From the NCBI GenBank assembly GCA_045616485.1, contig JAZLGU010000050.1:1-7405 (forward strand): a stretch of 7,405 nucleotides of DNA, given 5' to 3'. Below, piece by piece: positions 6,403 through 7,405 of the stretch. Each line of letters begins with the position of its first letter. The first letter of the stretch is position 1. The position numbers were made by a program, and so were the translations under genes. The notes beneath the pieces are model-generated. The model was not told the origin of the DNA and searched no databases. It worked only from the letters and a program-made list of their open reading frames with translations. Source of the stretch: RGIG3528 sp045616485 (lineage in GTDB: Bacteria; Bacillota; Clostridia; Lachnospirales; Lachnospiraceae).

Positions 6403-7324
6403 AAAGGTGATTTTTGAGATAAAGGGCATGTATAGGGATGACTTTCGTATCACCGGCTATGAATTTGGACAGGGTGAAAAGGCTGTATGCATAGTAGGTA
6501 ACTCCAGAGGAAATGAGGTGCAGCAGATTTACTGTTGCTCTCAGCTGGTGAAAAAAATGAAACAGCTGGAGGAAGAAGGTCGTATTCTTGAGGGGAAGAA
6601 AATTCTTATTATCCCCTCTATTAATCCATATTCTGTAAATATTCAGAAGCGCTTCTGGCCTACTGATAATACAGATATAAACAGGATGTTTCCCGGATAT
6701 AATCTGGGAGAAACAACTCAGAGAATAGCGGATGGTGTTTTTAAAGAGATAATGGACTATCAGTATGGAATACAGTTTACCTCATTTTATATGCCGGGGG
6801 ATTTTGTGCCACATGTCCGCTATATGAAGGAGGGCTTTACCAATCAGGAAGAAGCAAAAAAGTTTGGCCTTAAATACGTAGTGGAAAGAGGTGTCAGACC
6901 TTATGATACTGCCACATTAAATTACAATTGGCAGGTATGGGATACAGTGGCTTTTTCTCTGTATACTGATACCACTGAGAAAATAAGTAATACCGGAGCG
7001 GGGCAGGCTGTCATGGCCGTAATGAATTTTTTGGCTAATAATGGAATAATAAAATATTCTGCTATTGGAGAAAAAAGACAAAGAGTAGTGGATGATAGCG
7101 ATTTTATATCTGTAAGAACAGAGAAATCCGGATTTTTTGAGCCACTGGTTAAGGCAGGAGAAAAGGTGGTAATGGGAAAAGCACTAGCTAATATTCTTAA
7201 TCCATACGAGGGCACTGTACTGGAGACTTTATATGCTCCGGTTGATGGTAGAATTTTCTTTATTCATAATGCTCCAATTACTTATGCTAATACCGCGGTA
7301 ATAAAAATTTTGGGTGATGAATAG
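6395..7324 (+). CDS. Degenerate AspA/AstE paralogue, probable pseudoenzyme
   Basis: A 309-residue paralogue of the preceding protein by shared order of motifs and C-terminal beta domain (about 242-307: GFFEPLVKAGE, LNPYEGTVLETLYAPVDG). The substrate-binding TDINRMFPG (93-101) matches DMNRLFPG, but the zinc site is largely gone: HGDE is replaced by RGNE (38-41), the position of the third ligand (DIH) reads QFT (127-129), and the catalytic glutamate region (VEMG) reads LYTD with Y190 at the glutamate position. Only E41 survives. The frame is open and the motif region is not disrupted, so this is divergence rather than decay; it may be a regulatory subunit, a binding protein or a heterodimer partner. 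The start at 6395 (not 6377) is chosen because AGGAGGT (6380-6386) lies 8 nt upstream. It overlaps the upstream stop by 8 nt, implying coupled translation. Confidence 0.85.
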   Translation: MNKKVIFEIKGMYRDDFRITGYEFGQGEKAVCIVGNSRGNEVQQIYCCSQLVKKMKQLEEEGRILEGKKILIIPSINPYSVNIQKRFWPTDNTDINRMFPGYNLGETTQRIADGVFKEIMDYQYGIQFTSFYMPGDFVPHVRYMKEGFTNQEEAKKFGLKYVVERGVRPYDTATLNYNWQVWDTVAFSLYTDTTEKISNTGAGQAVMAVMNFLANNGIIKYSAIGEKRQRVVDDSDFISVRTEKSGFFEPLVKAGEKVVMGKALANILNPYEGTVLETLYAPVDGRIFFIHNAPITYANTAVIKILGDE

Positions 7325-7329
7325 GTATG

Positions 7330-7376
7330 TCACAGGTATATCACAGGGCGTTTTTATGACACAGGGACGTTTCTCA
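7330..7376 (-). repeat. Inverted REP-like repeat with degenerate partial copies
   Basis: TGACACAGGGACGTTTCTCA (7357-7376) is the exact reverse complement of 36-55, a 20-bp perfect inverted match across the window. Two degenerate partial copies precede it: TCACAGG at 7330-7336 and TCACAGGGCGTTTTT at 7341-7355. The cluster begins immediately after the last stop codon of the operon, leaving no separate intrinsic terminator visible. Confidence 0.85.
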
Positions 7377-7405
7377 GTGACAACATTTTTCTAAAATGTT
7401 GTCAC
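7377..7405. repeat. Perfect 13-bp hairpin at the right window edge
   Basis: GTGACAACATTTT (7377-7389) is perfectly complementary to AAAATGTTGTCAC (7393-7405) with a 3-nt TCT loop. The stem abuts the REP-like copy at 7357-7376 and reaches the last base of the window, so the palindrome may continue outwards. It may be the tip of a larger REP structure and could serve as a transcript end for the operon, though the base sequence downstream is not visible. Confidence 0.8.

Noticed and set aside
5449..7324. Arginine succinyltransferase (AST) pathway annotation for the AstE-like pair
   Set aside because: No astA, astB, astC or astD homologue is nearby and one copy lacks the active site, so only the superfamily assignment is supported.
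6..7376. Composite transposon or integrative element
   Set aside because: No transposase, integrase or target-site duplication is visible; the repeats fit scattered REP elements better than insertion sequence ends.

Overview
The window looks like a chromosomal segment of a low-GC anaerobic Firmicute, most likely a Clostridia/Lachnospiraceae-type organism. This rests on moderate AT-rich composition, strong AGGAGG-type ribosome binding sites, GTG as well as ATG starts, and a DRE-TIM synthase that resembles clostridial Re-citrate synthase / isopropylmalate synthase-like proteins. All seven genes lie on the + strand. There is no rRNA, tRNA, CRISPR array or transposase gene.

Layout. Positions 1-90 hold two direct copies of a GAAACGTCCCTGTGTCA repeat and an AT-rich palindrome. 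A strong promoter (TTGACA-17-TACAAT, 92-120) with a 12-bp palindromic operator over its -10 box precedes gene 1 (241-1668), an acyl-CoA/2-oxoacid condensing enzyme of the isopropylmalate/homocitrate/Re-citrate synthase superfamily. Next comes a GntR/FCD regulator (1784-2482). Its own upstream region carries a near-identical operator in the same position relative to the -10. Together these form a small self-contained circuit: a condensing enzyme and the carboxylate-sensing repressor that probably controls both promoters.

From 2483 to 2633 there is a noncoding stretch with a possible H-type pseudoknot at the gntR stop codon, a promoter-like TTGACA-17-TATTTT, and an 11-bp intrinsic terminator ending only 30 bases before the next start codon. 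If the promoter is real, the terminator lies in the leader of the second unit and could act as an attenuator.

The second unit (2634-7324) is a tight five-gene operon: circularly permuted ATP-grasp protein, short alpha-E (DUF403) protein, transglutaminase-like cysteine peptidase, then two tandem AspA/AstE-type (M14-like) proteins. The first three form a known but biochemically poorly understood association, thought to make and cut amide/peptide bonds. The two AspA/AstE genes are the distinctive addition: the first keeps the zinc and catalytic residues, while the second has lost nearly all of them and looks like a pseudoenzyme partner. Function and substrate of the whole unit remain unknown.

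The right end (7325-7405) holds an inverted copy of the same repeat, matching the left copy over 20 bp, and a perfect 13-bp hairpin that runs to the window edge. The whole locus is therefore bracketed by inverted REP-like repeats.
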